From Variibacter sp. (GTDB lineage Bacteria > Pseudomonadota > Alphaproteobacteria > Rhizobiales > Xanthobacteraceae), in assembly GCA_019689555.1 (NCBI GenBank), contig JADGHE010000017.1, forward strand, positions 1-60,758: a DNA stretch of 60,758 bases. The letters are read 5' to 3'. The notes beneath the pieces were generated by a model. The model had not been told where the DNA came from. It worked only from the letters and a program-made list of their open reading frames with translations, and did no database searches. The translations under genes and the position numbers were made by a program. Below, piece by piece: positions 32,412-43,555 of this stretch (position 1 is its first letter; each line of letters opens with the position of its first letter).

Positions 32412-32479
32412 CCCGGACCCGGACAAATTCCATCGCGATCACGCGCCCGTCTGCTGCGAAAATTTGGCCGCGAGCGCGC

Positions 32480-32505
32480 GTAACGAAGGCCGCAGCGACG
32501 TCGAA
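32480..32505 (+). promoter_or_regulatory. SigF-type promoter of small exported protein gene
   Basis: GTAACG (32480-32485), 16 bases, then CGAA (32502-32505), divergent from the sigF promoter. It would start transcription near 32512, about 93 bases before the ATG at 32605. The preceding GAGCGCGC is shared with the weaker site at 33190. Confidence 0.6.
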
Positions 32506-32604
32506 CCTCACCAGCATGAGCACGCCGTGCTCCGCGGACGTCGCCGAACAATCGACGGTGTCCCCGACGCTTCGAACCCGCGATTTTGGAAGGGAGAAGG
32601 CCCT

Positions 32605-32892
32605 ATGTCGATCGTGAAAGCTTTCCTCATCGCCGCCGGCCTGGTCGCCGGCGCCTCGGCCGCCGCCCGCGCGGGCGAAGGCTCCATCGACACCAACATG
32701 GCGTTCGTCTTCAACGCGAGCGGCCACTATCTGAGCGGCAAGGTCAACAGCAAGGGCATGGCCGAGCTGATGAAAGGCGCGAAGGCGCTGCCCGGCGGCG
32801 TCAGCATCGTCAGGAGCAAGGGCAAGCTCTATGTGGTGGAGGATCCGAAGGGCACGCTCTACCAGATGGCCAGAGACAAGACGATGTTCTGA
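32605..32892 (+). CDS. Small exported protein, putative SigF target
   Basis: A 95-residue protein with a clear Sec signal (MSIVKAFLIAAGLVAGASAAARA, cleavage after ARA) and a mature part of about 72 residues, rich in Gly and Lys (ASGHYLSGKVNSKGMAELMKGAK, KGKLYVVEDPKGTLYQMARDK). No cysteine or known domain is recognised. GGAAGGGAG precedes the ATG. Its promoter matches the sigF promoter type, so it should be made under the oxidative or metal stress that activates SigF. Function unknown; periplasmic location inferred. Confidence 0.75.
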   Translation: MSIVKAFLIAAGLVAGASAAARAGEGSIDTNMAFVFNASGHYLSGKVNSKGMAELMKGAKALPGGVSIVRSKGKLYVVEDPKGTLYQMARDKTMF

Positions 32893-33189
32893 TCTGGCGC
32901 GGCGCCGCAATGCGCAAGATTGCGGATCGACCGCTCAAGCCGCGGCACAACGCCTCGCATGCGATGCGCATGACTGAGGCTCTGGCGTCGCCCGCGCGCC
33001 CGGAGGCGAGGCGACTTCTTCGGCCGCCCCGTCGCGGCTCGCGGCGCGCTCGACTCCGCCGCAGACGCAAGGCGCAAGCGGCGAGCGAGTGCGGCGTCTG
33101 TTTCGCGCCCGGCGCCGCGACGAAACAATTCGGGCCGCCGCCGAAACCTCTTTCCCCTCGCCGCGACAACCGGACGAAACCGAGCGCGC
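32893..33189. other. Non-coding interval between two small exported-protein genes
   Basis: No convincing gene on either strand: the frames present are Arg/Pro-rich and lack ribosome sites. The stretch ends in a SigF-like promoter at 33190. No T-tailed terminator is visible after the 95-residue gene. Confidence 0.5.
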
Positions 33190-33214
33190 GTACCGTGCCG
33201 TCCTATCGCACGAA
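33190..33214 (+). promoter_or_regulatory. Weaker SigF-like promoter
   Basis: GTACCG (33190-33195), 15 bases, CGAA (33211-33214). It deviates from consensus at two -35 positions and is one base short in the spacer. The ten bases before it (CGAGCGCGCG) are identical to those before the promoter at 32480, and both -10 boxes continue as CGAACC. The common layout suggests the gene at 33249 belongs to the same regulon. Confidence 0.4.
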
Positions 33215-33248
33215 CCCCAGCCCATGGGGCGAACCGGAGGACGTCACG

Positions 33249-33605
33249 ATGATCGCCCTGAGCAAGCCGACGATTGCATTGGCCGCCTTGATCGCGGCCG
33301 GCTTCGTCACCCTCCTCGACATGGCCCAGAGCCGGCCGGAACCCTCGGCCGCCGCGGTGGTCGCCGCCCGCTTTCCCACCGACGAAACGATGGCGGCGCC
33401 CATGATCGACAAAACCGCGCCGGCCGCCGAGCGCGCAAGCCCCGCGAAATCGGAGCGGCGCGCCCGGGCCGGCTGCGCCCACGAGCACTGGCCCTCCATG
33501 GCCGACGCGTGCCTGATCTCGACCGACGGCGAAAGGCCGCGCCGGCCGAGCCGTACCATCGCCATCGAGCGCCAGGCCGCGGTCGACGCCGCCGCCGTGC
33601 GCTGA
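33249..33605 (+). CDS. Small exported or membrane-anchored hypothetical protein
   Basis: A 118-residue protein with one N-terminal hydrophobic segment (about 7-25: TIALAALIAAGFVTLLDMAQS), then a Pro/Ala-rich linker and a basic C-terminal part with two cysteines (RAGCAHEHWPSMADACLIS). GGAGG lies 7 bases before the ATG. I do not recognise the family, but the CxHEHWP...C pattern is reminiscent of small alphaproteobacterial secreted proteins. It follows a SigF-like promoter and precedes an L,D-transpeptidase by 53 bases, so the two may share a transcript. Confidence 0.6.
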   Translation: MIALSKPTIALAALIAAGFVTLLDMAQSRPEPSAAAVVAARFPTDETMAAPMIDKTAPAAERASPAKSERRARAGCAHEHWPSMADACLISTDGERPRRPSRTIAIERQAAVDAAAVR

Positions 33606-33658
33606 TACGGCCGATTTTTCCGGTTCCTTCCGCAACATCCACATCGACGGAGACCGCC

Positions 33659-34303
33659 ATGCGTCGCCTCACCCGCACCGCCGCCGCTGCGCTCGCCCTC
33701 GCCTGCCTCTGCGCGCCGGCGCGCGCGAGAGCCGAACAAGCAACGTTCCCGTTCTTCCTCGTTCCGCTGTTCGCCCCGGCCCAGCCGAGCCGGGCGGCGG
33801 CGCCGGTCTACGCGCCCGAACGGTCCTACGAGCCCGGCGCCGCCGCCCCGCGCGGCGCCCGCGCGACAACCCGCGCGATCGTCGCCTTCGGCGGCCGCTA
33901 CGCGCCCGGCACGGTCATCATCAACACGTCGGAACGACGGCTTTATCTGGTGATGCCGGGCGGCAAGGCCCTGCGCTACGCCATCGGCGTCGGCCGCGAG
34001 GGCTTTCAGTGGTCCGGCACGCGCAGGATCACGAGCAAGCAGGAGTGGCCGGAATGGCGTCCGCCGCAGGAAATGCTGCGCCGCCGCCCCGACCTGCCGC
34101 GCTACATGGCCGGGGGACTGAGCAATCCGCTCGGCGCGCGCGCCCTCTATCTCGGCGGCACGCTCTACCGCATTCACGGCTCCAACGAGCCGGACACGAT
34201 CGGCCAGGCGGTTTCGTCCGGCTGCATCCGCATGCTCAACGCGGACGTCGTCGACCTGTACGAGCGCGTCAAGATCGGCACGCAGGTGGTGGTGCAGCGC
34301 TGA
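33659..34303 (+). CDS. L,D-transpeptidase (YkuD domain)
   Basis: A 214-residue exported protein: signal peptide (about 1-25), Pro/Ala linker, and a YkuD domain from about 84 (GTVIINTSERRLYLVMPGGKALRYAIGVGREGF). The catalytic signature is complete: His173 (IHGSN) and Cys189 (SSGCIRM). It makes 3-3 crosslinks in peptidoglycan or links proteins to it, in the periplasm. GGAG precedes the ATG. Its position after two small, probably SigF-driven genes hints at a cell-wall component in the stress response. Confidence 0.9.
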   Translation: MRRLTRTAAAALALACLCAPARARAEQATFPFFLVPLFAPAQPSRAAAPVYAPERSYEPGAAAPRGARATTRAIVAFGGRYAPGTVIINTSERRLYLVMPGGKALRYAIGVGREGFQWSGTRRITSKQEWPEWRPPQEMLRRRPDLPRYMAGGLSNPLGARALYLGGTLYRIHGSNEPDTIGQAVSSGCIRMLNADVVDLYERVKIGTQVVVQR

Positions 34304-34426
34304 AAAACGGCGGTTTGCAGATCGGCGCAGCCCACGGCGGCCCTTCCGGTGGCCAGGCGGGGGGGCTTGCGTTTTTAACCAATCGCGGTTTGCCGAAAAC
34401 GGCGCGTCTCGTTCGCTTCCGCCGTT

Positions 34427-34443
34427 GCCGGGCTTGACCCGGC
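34427..34443. repeat. Dispersed-repeat-like palindrome GCCGGG-CTTGA-CCCGGC
   Basis: A 17-base hairpin with 6-bp arms in the 254-base gap before the Gfo/Idh gene. The sequence resembles the GCCGGGCTTGACCCGGC dispersed intergenic repeats I recall from rhizobial genomes. No T-tract follows, so it is not called a terminator. No other element was found in this gap. Confidence 0.4.
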
Positions 34444-34557
34444 CCTCCATGATGTTGTGCAAGGGCGCATGAGATTTCGGCGCGGATCGCTGGGCATGAC
34501 GCGTACGCCTCGGAATCCTCCCTTACGAAAAGCCATTCTTACGAAAGCAATCGCCAC

Positions 34558-35559
34558 ATGCTCCGGATCGCGGTCATCGGGCTCGGCTGGTGGGGCAGGC
34601 AGATCGTAAGCTGCCTCGAGGGCAGCCCGCGCTTCCGCGTCGTCGCCGCATATGACGTGAACCGCGCCGCCGCCGAAGACTTTGCCGCGCAGCGCGGCCT
34701 GCCGCTCGTCGAGAGCTTCGACGCGGCCCTTGCCCGCCCGGATGTGGACGCCGTCGCCATTGTGACGCCGCACGCCGAGCACGAAGCGCAGGTGCTCGCC
34801 GCGGTCGCCGCCGGCAAGCAGGTCTTCTGCGAGAAGCCGCTCGCGCTCAGCGCCGCGAGCGCCGAGCGGATGCTCGAGGCCTGCGCGCGCGCCGGCGCCG
34901 TGCTGGGTGTGGGGCACGAGCGGCGCTACGAACCGGCGCTCGAAGAGGTGCAGCGGCTCTGCGGCAGCGGAACGCTCGGCCGCCTGATGCACCTCGACGC
35001 CAATGTAAGTCACGACATTTTCCGCGCGCTCGATCCGACCAACTGGCGGCTCAGTCCCGAGCACGCGCCGGCGGGCGCGATGACGGCGCTCGGCATCCAC
35101 CTGACGGACCTTTTCATCGCGCTGGCGGGCAGGCCCGCCCGCGTGGCCGCCCGCACGGCGCGGCATGTCTTCGCGCCGCCGGCGGACGACTATGTCGCCG
35201 TTGACATCGACTTCGAAAACGGCATCTCAGGGCGCGTGACCTGCCTGTCGGCGACGCCCTTCTACGGCCGATTCACCGCCTATGGCGACAAGGGGTGGGT
35301 CGAGGTGCAGGAAGGAGGCAATGTCGACAAGGGTCTGCCCACGGTGCTGATGCAGGCGGGGCCGTCGTCGGACGCCCGCATCGTGAAGCACTACGAACCG
35401 GCCAACACTGTGCTCGCGAATTTCGAGGCGTGGGCCGATGCGGTCGAGGGCCGCGCGCCGTACCGCTTCACGCCCGACCAGATGCTCGCCAACGTGAAGG
35501 TGCTGGAGGCCGTGATCCGCTCCGCCGCGGCCGGCGGCACGCCCATCGCCATCGCTTGA
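34558..35559 (+). CDS. Gfo/Idh/MocA-family oxidoreductase
   Basis: A 333-residue NAD(P)-dependent dehydrogenase. The N-terminal Rossmann domain has GLGWWGRQ (about 8-15), and the family motif EKPLAL sits near residue 92. The C-terminal GFO/IDH domain contains a GAMTALGIHLTDL segment with the usual catalytic His. Such enzymes oxidise or reduce sugars, inositols or their derivatives. The presence of a SuhB-type phosphatase at 128 is not enough to link it to inositol use. It is followed 24 bases later by the CDF gene. Confidence 0.88.
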   Translation: MLRIAVIGLGWWGRQIVSCLEGSPRFRVVAAYDVNRAAAEDFAAQRGLPLVESFDAALARPDVDAVAIVTPHAEHEAQVLAAVAAGKQVFCEKPLALSAASAERMLEACARAGAVLGVGHERRYEPALEEVQRLCGSGTLGRLMHLDANVSHDIFRALDPTNWRLSPEHAPAGAMTALGIHLTDLFIALAGRPARVAARTARHVFAPPADDYVAVDIDFENGISGRVTCLSATPFYGRFTAYGDKGWVEVQEGGNVDKGLPTVLMQAGPSSDARIVKHYEPANTVLANFEAWADAVEGRAPYRFTPDQMLANVKVLEAVIRSAAAGGTPIAIA

Positions 35560-35583
35560 GACCGCCGGCCGCGGAGCCGCGCC

Positions 35584-36963
35584 ATGCAGGAAACCAAGGA
35601 AAAAGTCGCCCTGAGCTCGATCGCGGCCTCCGCCGGACTGACGATCGCCAAAGGGATCGTCGGCCTGAGCTCGGGCTCGCTCGCGATCCTGTCGGAGGCC
35701 GGGCATTCGCTGATCGATTTCGCAGCCACCGTGATGACCTATTTCGCGGTGCGCGCCTCCGGCAAGCCGGCGGACGCCGAGCACCACTACGGGCACGGCA
35801 AGATCGAGAGCATCGCCGCGCTCGCCGAGACGGCGCTGCTGTTTCTGCTCTCCGGCATCGTGATCTGGGAGGCGGCGCAGCGCCTCTTCGGCAGCCGCCA
35901 GGGGCACGTCGAGATCGGCGTGGCGAGCTTCGCGGTCGTCCTCGTGTCGATCGTCGTGGATTTCTTTCGCGCGCGGCTGCTCTATCGCGTCGCCGCCGAG
36001 ACCTCGAGCGAGGCGCTCGAAGCCGATGCGCTGCATTTCGGCTCCGACATGTGGTCGTCGATCGCGGTGCTCGTCGGCCTGTGCGGCGTCTGGCTCGGTC
36101 ATCCCTGGGCCGACCCCGCGGCCGCGCTCGTGGTCGCGGCCTTCGTCTGCCTCGCCGGCTGGCGGCTTGCGAGCCGCACCATCTCCTCGCTGACGGACGA
36201 GGCGCCCCCGGGCGCGGCCGAGCGGATCGAGCGGATCGTCCGCCGCGTGCCCGGCGTCGTCGACATCGAACGCCTGCGCGTGCGGCGCGCCGGCGCGGTG
36301 CTGTTCGTCGATCTGTCGCTCGGCGTGAGCCGCACGCTGCCGCTCGACCGGGTGGCCGAGCTGAAGGCGGAAGTGGCGCGGGCGATCGAGAAGGAGATGC
36401 CGGAGGCGGAGGTCGCGGTCATCACGGCGCCGCGCGCGCTCGACGACGAGAGCGTGCTCGAGCGCGTCCTGGTGATCGCGCGCAACCGCGCGCTCGCGGT
36501 CCACCACGTCACCGTCCATGCCGTCGGCGAGCGGCTCGCCGTCTCGCTCGATCTCGAGGTCGACGGCAAGCTCACGCTCTCGGCGGCGCACGAGATCGCC
36601 GACGGGCTGGAACAGGCCATCGCGGAGGAGCTGGGCCCCGACGTCGAGGTCGAGACCCACATCGAGCCGCTGCAGATCGAGGATCGGACCGGCGAGGATG
36701 CAAGCCCCGAGCGCGTCGCGGAGGTCGGCGCCGCCCTCGCCGAGCTCGCCGCGCAGCTCGGCCCGCTGCGCAACGTGCACGACGTGCGCGTCCGCCGGAC
36801 GGAGGAAGGAGAGATCATCAACTTCCACTGCCGCGTCGATCCTTCGCTCACGGTCGAGGCGGTGCACGACCATGTCGACGACGTCGAACGCGCGCTGCGG
36901 CGGCGCTGGCCCTCGATCAAGCGCGTGATTGGCCACGCCGAGCCGCATCTGCCGGCCGCGTAG
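35584..36963 (+). CDS. Cation diffusion facilitator with three tandem C-terminal domains
   Basis: A 459-residue CDF metal exporter. The six-helix membrane part (about 8-200) has the intramembrane metal site His41/Asp45 (EAGHSLIDF) and His151/Asp155 (ALHFGSD), the HD-HD type usually transporting Zn2+. Instead of one cytoplasmic ferredoxin-like domain (normal length about 300) there appear to be three in a row: about 213-283, 290-362 and 378-455, each with an amphipathic helix followed by V.DV..L.V.R-like strands. The extra copies may tune metal sensing or dimerisation. Confidence 0.88.
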   Translation: MQETKEKVALSSIAASAGLTIAKGIVGLSSGSLAILSEAGHSLIDFAATVMTYFAVRASGKPADAEHHYGHGKIESIAALAETALLFLLSGIVIWEAAQRLFGSRQGHVEIGVASFAVVLVSIVVDFFRARLLYRVAAETSSEALEADALHFGSDMWSSIAVLVGLCGVWLGHPWADPAAALVVAAFVCLAGWRLASRTISSLTDEAPPGAAERIERIVRRVPGVVDIERLRVRRAGAVLFVDLSLGVSRTLPLDRVAELKAEVARAIEKEMPEAEVAVITAPRALDDESVLERVLVIARNRALAVHHVTVHAVGERLAVSLDLEVDGKLTLSAAHEIADGLEQAIAEELGPDVEVETHIEPLQIEDRTGEDASPERVAEVGAALAELAAQLGPLRNVHDVRVRRTEEGEIINFHCRVDPSLTVEAVHDHVDDVERALRRRWPSIKRVIGHAEPHLPAA

Positions 36964-37024
36964 AGCGGATTCGATTTGAGTGGAGGCGACGTGTCCCGCG
37001 CGCGGCGCGGGGAATTTTTTACCT

Positions 37025-37042
37025 CTCCCCGCATGCGGGGAG
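37025..37042. repeat. Perfect 18-bp palindrome, dispersed-repeat type
   Basis: CTCCCCGCATGCGGGGAG is fully self-complementary and is followed by AGAAGG; a half copy (GCGGGGAGAG) recurs about 40 bases later. It matches the CTCTCCCCGC...GCGGGGAGAGG element I recall as a very common intergenic repeat in Hyphomicrobiales. T's lie on the wrong side for a terminator. GCGGATTC at 36965 belongs to a second repeat type. Confidence 0.5.
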
Positions 37043-37129
37043 AAGGCGTGTTCCTCGCAAGGCGGCGAGAGGAAGTCCGTGGCGCGGGGAGAGAGGGGAC
37101 GGCCGCCTCCGGTTTCGATCGAGCCGGCC

Positions 37130-38128
37130 TCACGGGATCAGCACCGCCGCCCCCTGCAGGCGGCCCGCCCGCAGGTCGGCGAGCGCATCGTTGGCCTGCG
37201 CGAGCGGATAGCGGGTCACCTCCGTCTTGACGCCGGCGAGCGGAGCCAGAGCGAGGAATTCGCGCGCGTCCTCGCGCGTCAGATTGGCGACCGAGACGAT
37301 GCTCCGCTCCTCCCACAGCCAGCGATAGGGGAAGCTTGGAACGTCGGACATGTGGATGCCGCCGCAAACGACGCGGCCGCCCTTGCGCACCGCCTGCAGC
37401 GCCGCCGGCACGAGCGCGCCGACGGGCGCGAAGATGATCGCGGCGTCGAGCGGCCGCGGCGGCCGCTCGTCGGAACTGCCCGCCCACACCGCGCCGAGCG
37501 CGCGCGCGAACCGCTGCGAGGCCTCGTCCCCGCGGCGGGTGAAGGCGTAGACTTCGCGCCCCTGCCAGATCGCGACCTGGGTGAGGATGTGCGCAGCGGC
37601 TCCGAAGCCATAGAGGCCGAGCGCCTTGCCCTCGCCGGCCATGCGGTAGCTGCGCCAGCCGATGAGGCCCGCGCAGAGGAGCGGCGCGAGCGCGGCGTCG
37701 TCCCCGCCCTCCCCGAGCGGGAAGCAGTAGCGCGCATCGGCGACCACATGGGTCGCGTAGCCGCCGTCGCGCGTGTAGCCGGTGAACAGGGGGGCGTCGC
37801 AGAGGTTCTCGCGCCCCTCGCGGCAATAGGGGCAGACGCCGCAGGTATGGCCCAGCCAGGGGACGCCCACGCGCTGCCCCACGGCGAAGCCTTCGACGCC
37901 GGGCCCCAGGGCCACGACCTCGCCCACGATCTCATGGCCTGGCACGACCGGCAGCTTCGGCTCGGGCAGTTCGCCATCGACCACGTGGAGGTCGGTGCGG
38001 CACACGCCGCAGGCGGAGACCGCGACGAGGACCTCGCCCGGCCCCGGGCTCGGCGCCGGGCGCTCGCGCATCACGAGCGCCGTGCCCGGCCGCTCCAGCA
38101 CCATGGCGCGCATCATCGCCATCGCCAT
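37130..38128 (-). CDS. Zinc-dependent alcohol dehydrogenase
   Basis: A 332-residue medium-chain dehydrogenase with catalytic-zinc ligands Cys40 and His65-Glu66 (GVCRTDLH, PGHEIVGE). Structural zinc is bound by Cys96, Cys99, Cys102 and Cys110 (CGVCPYCREGRENLC). The Rossmann glycine motif reads GLYGFGAAAH. It resembles the AdhA-type family that oxidises primary alcohols or reduces aldehydes with NAD(P). The start may be the Met at residue 6, since the family usually begins MRAMVLE. Divergent from pepN with 77 bases between. Confidence 0.9.
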   Translation of the reverse strand: MAMAMMRAMVLERPGTALVMRERPAPSPGPGEVLVAVSACGVCRTDLHVVDGELPEPKLPVVPGHEIVGEVVALGPGVEGFAVGQRVGVPWLGHTCGVCPYCREGRENLCDAPLFTGYTRDGGYATHVVADARYCFPLGEGGDDAALAPLLCAGLIGWRSYRMAGEGKALGLYGFGAAAHILTQVAIWQGREVYAFTRRGDEASQRFARALGAVWAGSSDERPPRPLDAAIIFAPVGALVPAALQAVRKGGRVVCGGIHMSDVPSFPYRWLWEERSIVSVANLTREDAREFLALAPLAGVKTEVTRYPLAQANDALADLRAGRLQGAAVLIP

Positions 38129-38205
38129 CGTGGACTGCCTTTCTCTCGCCGCGCCGACGCGCTAGACCATCCGTCAATCTTGCCGGCCCATCGTGGACAG
38201 ATCAA

Positions 38206-40857
38206 ATGCGCACAGAAGAGCCGCGTCCCGTCCGTCTCGCGGATTACCGGCCGCCCGACTGGCTGGTGGACACCGTCGAGCTCAACGTGGTCCTGCACCC
38301 GACCGCAACGCGCGTGCAATCCCTCCTGCATCTGCGGCCCAACCCGCAGGCCGAGGCGCCGGCGCCGATCGTGCTCGACGGCGAGGCGCTGCGCCTCGTC
38401 AGCGTGAAGCTCGACGGCGCCCTGCTGCCGCCGGAAAGCTATGTCGCCACCCCCGAGCGGCTCTCCATCCCGCAGCCGCCCCACGGGCCGTGCCGGCTCG
38501 AGATCGAGACCGAGATCAACCCCTCCGCCAACACGCAGCTCATGGGGCTCTACCGCTCGAACGGCACCTATTGCACGCAGTGCGAGGCGGAGGGGTTCCG
38601 CCGCATCACCTATTTCCCCGACCGGCCCGACGTGATGGCCGTCTATACGACGCGGATCGAGGCCGAGAAGGCCGAGGCGCCGATCCTGCTCGCGAACGGC
38701 AATCGGATCGACGCCGGCGACATTCCCGGCACGACCCGGCATTTCGCCGTCTGGCACGATCCGTTTCCGAAGCCCTCCTATCTGTTCGCCCTCGTCGGCG
38801 GCGACCTCGCCTGCGTCGAGGACCGCTTCGTCACCATGTCCGGCCGCGAGGTCGCGCTGCGGATCTATGTCGAGCACGGCAAGGAGGACCGCTGCGCCTA
38901 TGCGATGGATTCGCTCAAGCGCGCCATGGCGTGGGACGAGCGCACCTTCGGCCGCGAATACGATCTCGACGTCTTTATGATCGTTGCGGTCTCCGACTTC
39001 AACATGGGGGCGATGGAGAACAAGGGCCTCAACATCTTCAACGACAAATATGTGCTGGCGACGCCGGACACCGCGACCGACAGCGACTTCGCGAGCATCG
39101 AGGCCATCATCGCCCACGAATACTTCCACAACTGGACCGGGAACCGCATCACCTGCCGCGACTGGTTCCAGCTCTGCCTCAAGGAGGGGCTCACCGTCTT
39201 CCGCGATCAGGAGTTCACGTCCGACCAGCGCTCCCGCCCGGTGAAGCGCATCGCCGACGTGCGCCTGTTGCGCGCCCACCAATTCATCGAGGACGCGGGC
39301 CCCCTCGCCCATCCGGTGCGGCCCAGCCTCTATCACGAGATCAACAACTTCTATACGGCGACGGTCTACGAGAAGGGCGCGGAAGTCGTCCGCATGCTCA
39401 AGACGCTGCTCGGGCCGGAGGCGTTCCGCGCGGGCATGGACCTCTACTTCGCGCGTCACGACGGGCAGGCCGCGACCGTCGAGCAGTTCGTGCAGTGCTT
39501 TGCGGACGCAAGCGGCCGCGACCTGTCGGCGTTCATGCGCTGGTACACCCAGGCCGGCACGCCGCAGGTGACCGCGTCCGGACGCTTCGACGCTCCGTCC
39601 CGCACCTATCGGCTCGAGCTGACGCAGACCGTGCCGCCCACCCCGGGGCAGCCCCACAAAGAGCCGATGGTGATCCCGCTCGCGCTCGGGCTCGTCGACG
39701 GCGAGGGGCGCGACTTGCCGCTCGTCACCGACCGCGGCGAGAGGATCGAGCGCGGCGTGCTCGTGCTGACCGAGCCCGCGCAGACCTTCGTGTTCAAGGA
39801 CATCCCGTCGCGTCCGGTGCTGTCGCTCAACCGGGGGTTCTCGGCCCCGGTGAGGCTCGTGGACAACCTGTCCGCGGCCGACCTCGCATTCCTCGCCGCG
39901 CGCGACCCGGATCCGTTCAACCGCTGGCAGGCTGTGCAGAGCCTTGCGACCGCGCTGCTCGTCGACAATGTCGCGGCGCTGCGCGCGGGCCGGCCGACGC
40001 GCGAGGACCCCGCCTTGACGACGGCCCTGCGGGCCATCCTCACCGACGCGGCGCTGGAGCCCGCCTTCGTCGCGCAGACCCTCACCCTGCCCTCGGAAGC
40101 CGATGTCGCGCGCGAGATCGGGCAGGACGTCGATCCGGACGCGATCTTCGCCGCTCGCGCCGAGCTGCGGCGGACGACGGGGCAGGCGCTCGCCGATCTT
40201 CTGCAGGAGACGGTGACGCGCCTGCACGACCCCGGCCCCTACAGTCCGGACGCGGCGAGCGCCGGCCGGCGCGCGCTCAAGAACACCTGCCTCGACCTGC
40301 TCGCCGCCGCGGCGCAGGGGGACGCGATCGCGCGGGTGATGCGGCAGTACGAAACCGCCGACAACATGACCGACCGAATGGCCGCGCTCGCCATTCTTTC
40401 GCTCTACGACACGCCGCAGCGCGCGGCCGCGCTCGACGACTTCTACCGGCGCTACCAGGACAATCCGCTGGTGATCGACAAATGGTTCGCCCTGCAGGCC
40501 GCGATTCCCGAAGAGGCGACGCTCGCGCGCGTGCGCGCCCTGACGGAGCATCCGGCCTTCTCGTTCGCCAATCCCAACCGCGTCCGCGCCCTCATCGGGT
40601 CCTTCGCGCAGACGAACCAGACCCAGTTCAATCGCCGCGACGGCGCAGGCTATGCCTTCGTGGTCGACACCGCGCTCGCGCTCGATGCGCGCAACCCGCA
40701 GGTCGCGGCCCGGCTTCTCTCCGCGTTCAAGAGCTGGCGCGCGCTCGAGCCCGAGCGCCGGGCGAAGGCGGAAGCGGCGCTGCGCCGCGCGGGCGAAGCG
40801 CCCGAGCTCTCGCGCGACGTCGCCGACATCGTGGCGCGCGCGCTCGCCGAGGCCTGA
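38206..40857 (+). CDS. pepN: Aminopeptidase N (M1 family)
   Basis: An 883-residue M1 metallopeptidase of the proteobacterial PepN type. The exopeptidase motif GAMEN (VSDFNMGAMENKG) and zinc motif HEYFH (His304, Glu305, His308, with Glu327 in LKEGLTVFRD) are intact. C-terminal Ig-like (DUF3458) and helical domains complete the usual length. It removes N-terminal residues from peptides in the cytoplasm. A monocistronic gene between the alcohol dehydrogenase and the PleC-like kinase. Confidence 0.95.
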   Translation: MRTEEPRPVRLADYRPPDWLVDTVELNVVLHPTATRVQSLLHLRPNPQAEAPAPIVLDGEALRLVSVKLDGALLPPESYVATPERLSIPQPPHGPCRLEIETEINPSANTQLMGLYRSNGTYCTQCEAEGFRRITYFPDRPDVMAVYTTRIEAEKAEAPILLANGNRIDAGDIPGTTRHFAVWHDPFPKPSYLFALVGGDLACVEDRFVTMSGREVALRIYVEHGKEDRCAYAMDSLKRAMAWDERTFGREYDLDVFMIVAVSDFNMGAMENKGLNIFNDKYVLATPDTATDSDFASIEAIIAHEYFHNWTGNRITCRDWFQLCLKEGLTVFRDQEFTSDQRSRPVKRIADVRLLRAHQFIEDAGPLAHPVRPSLYHEINNFYTATVYEKGAEVVRMLKTLLGPEAFRAGMDLYFARHDGQAATVEQFVQCFADASGRDLSAFMRWYTQAGTPQVTASGRFDAPSRTYRLELTQTVPPTPGQPHKEPMVIPLALGLVDGEGRDLPLVTDRGERIERGVLVLTEPAQTFVFKDIPSRPVLSLNRGFSAPVRLVDNLSAADLAFLAARDPDPFNRWQAVQSLATALLVDNVAALRAGRPTREDPALTTALRAILTDAALEPAFVAQTLTLPSEADVAREIGQDVDPDAIFAARAELRRTTGQALADLLQETVTRLHDPGPYSPDAASAGRRALKNTCLDLLAAAAQGDAIARVMRQYETADNMTDRMAALAILSLYDTPQRAAALDDFYRRYQDNPLVIDKWFALQAAIPEEATLARVRALTEHPAFSFANPNRVRALIGSFAQTNQTQFNRRDGAGYAFVVDTALALDARNPQVAARLLSAFKSWRALEPERRAKAEAALRRAGEAPELSRDVADIVARALAEA

Positions 40858-41119
40858 GGCGCGCGCTTTCGCCGAAAGAGGGCGGCGCGGCCGAGCCCGC
40901 GTCGCCGCGCGCCGCTCCGTACGATCCCAGGTTTTGTGGTCGCAGCACGCGCGCAAACTATTAGTCGAGCCGCTCGCACCCCGCGCCGACGCGCGCTTTG
41001 AATTTCACCGCCACCTCTCGACAAATCGGCACGCTTCGATTCCAATCGACGTGATTCGGAGAGATGCGGCACATCCTCCGCGCAGAGGCTGTTACAAGGA
41101 CTTCCGACGGAGGCGGGCG

Positions 41120-43423
<2,304 letters not shown>

Positions 43424-43555
43424 CGTTTTTCGCGAACGGCCGCAGCCGTCCATCACGCGCGAGCAAGCGGAGCGAAACTCGGGGGAGACCTCTCCCGCAC
43501 GGCGCCGCATCCGGGGCGCGTCGAAGACCTGTGCAAGCGGCGGCGATCGCGCGCC

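Noticed and set aside
32370-32426. Upstream start for the ECF sigma factor (19 extra residues)
   Set aside because: The extension covers the predicted SigF-type promoter; translation from there would need a different transcript, and the GTG at 32369 has a ribosome site.
37025-37042. Terminator between the CDF and alcohol dehydrogenase genes
   Set aside because: The palindrome is perfect, but the T-run lies before it on the plus strand and A's follow on the minus strand, so neither direction has a U-tract.
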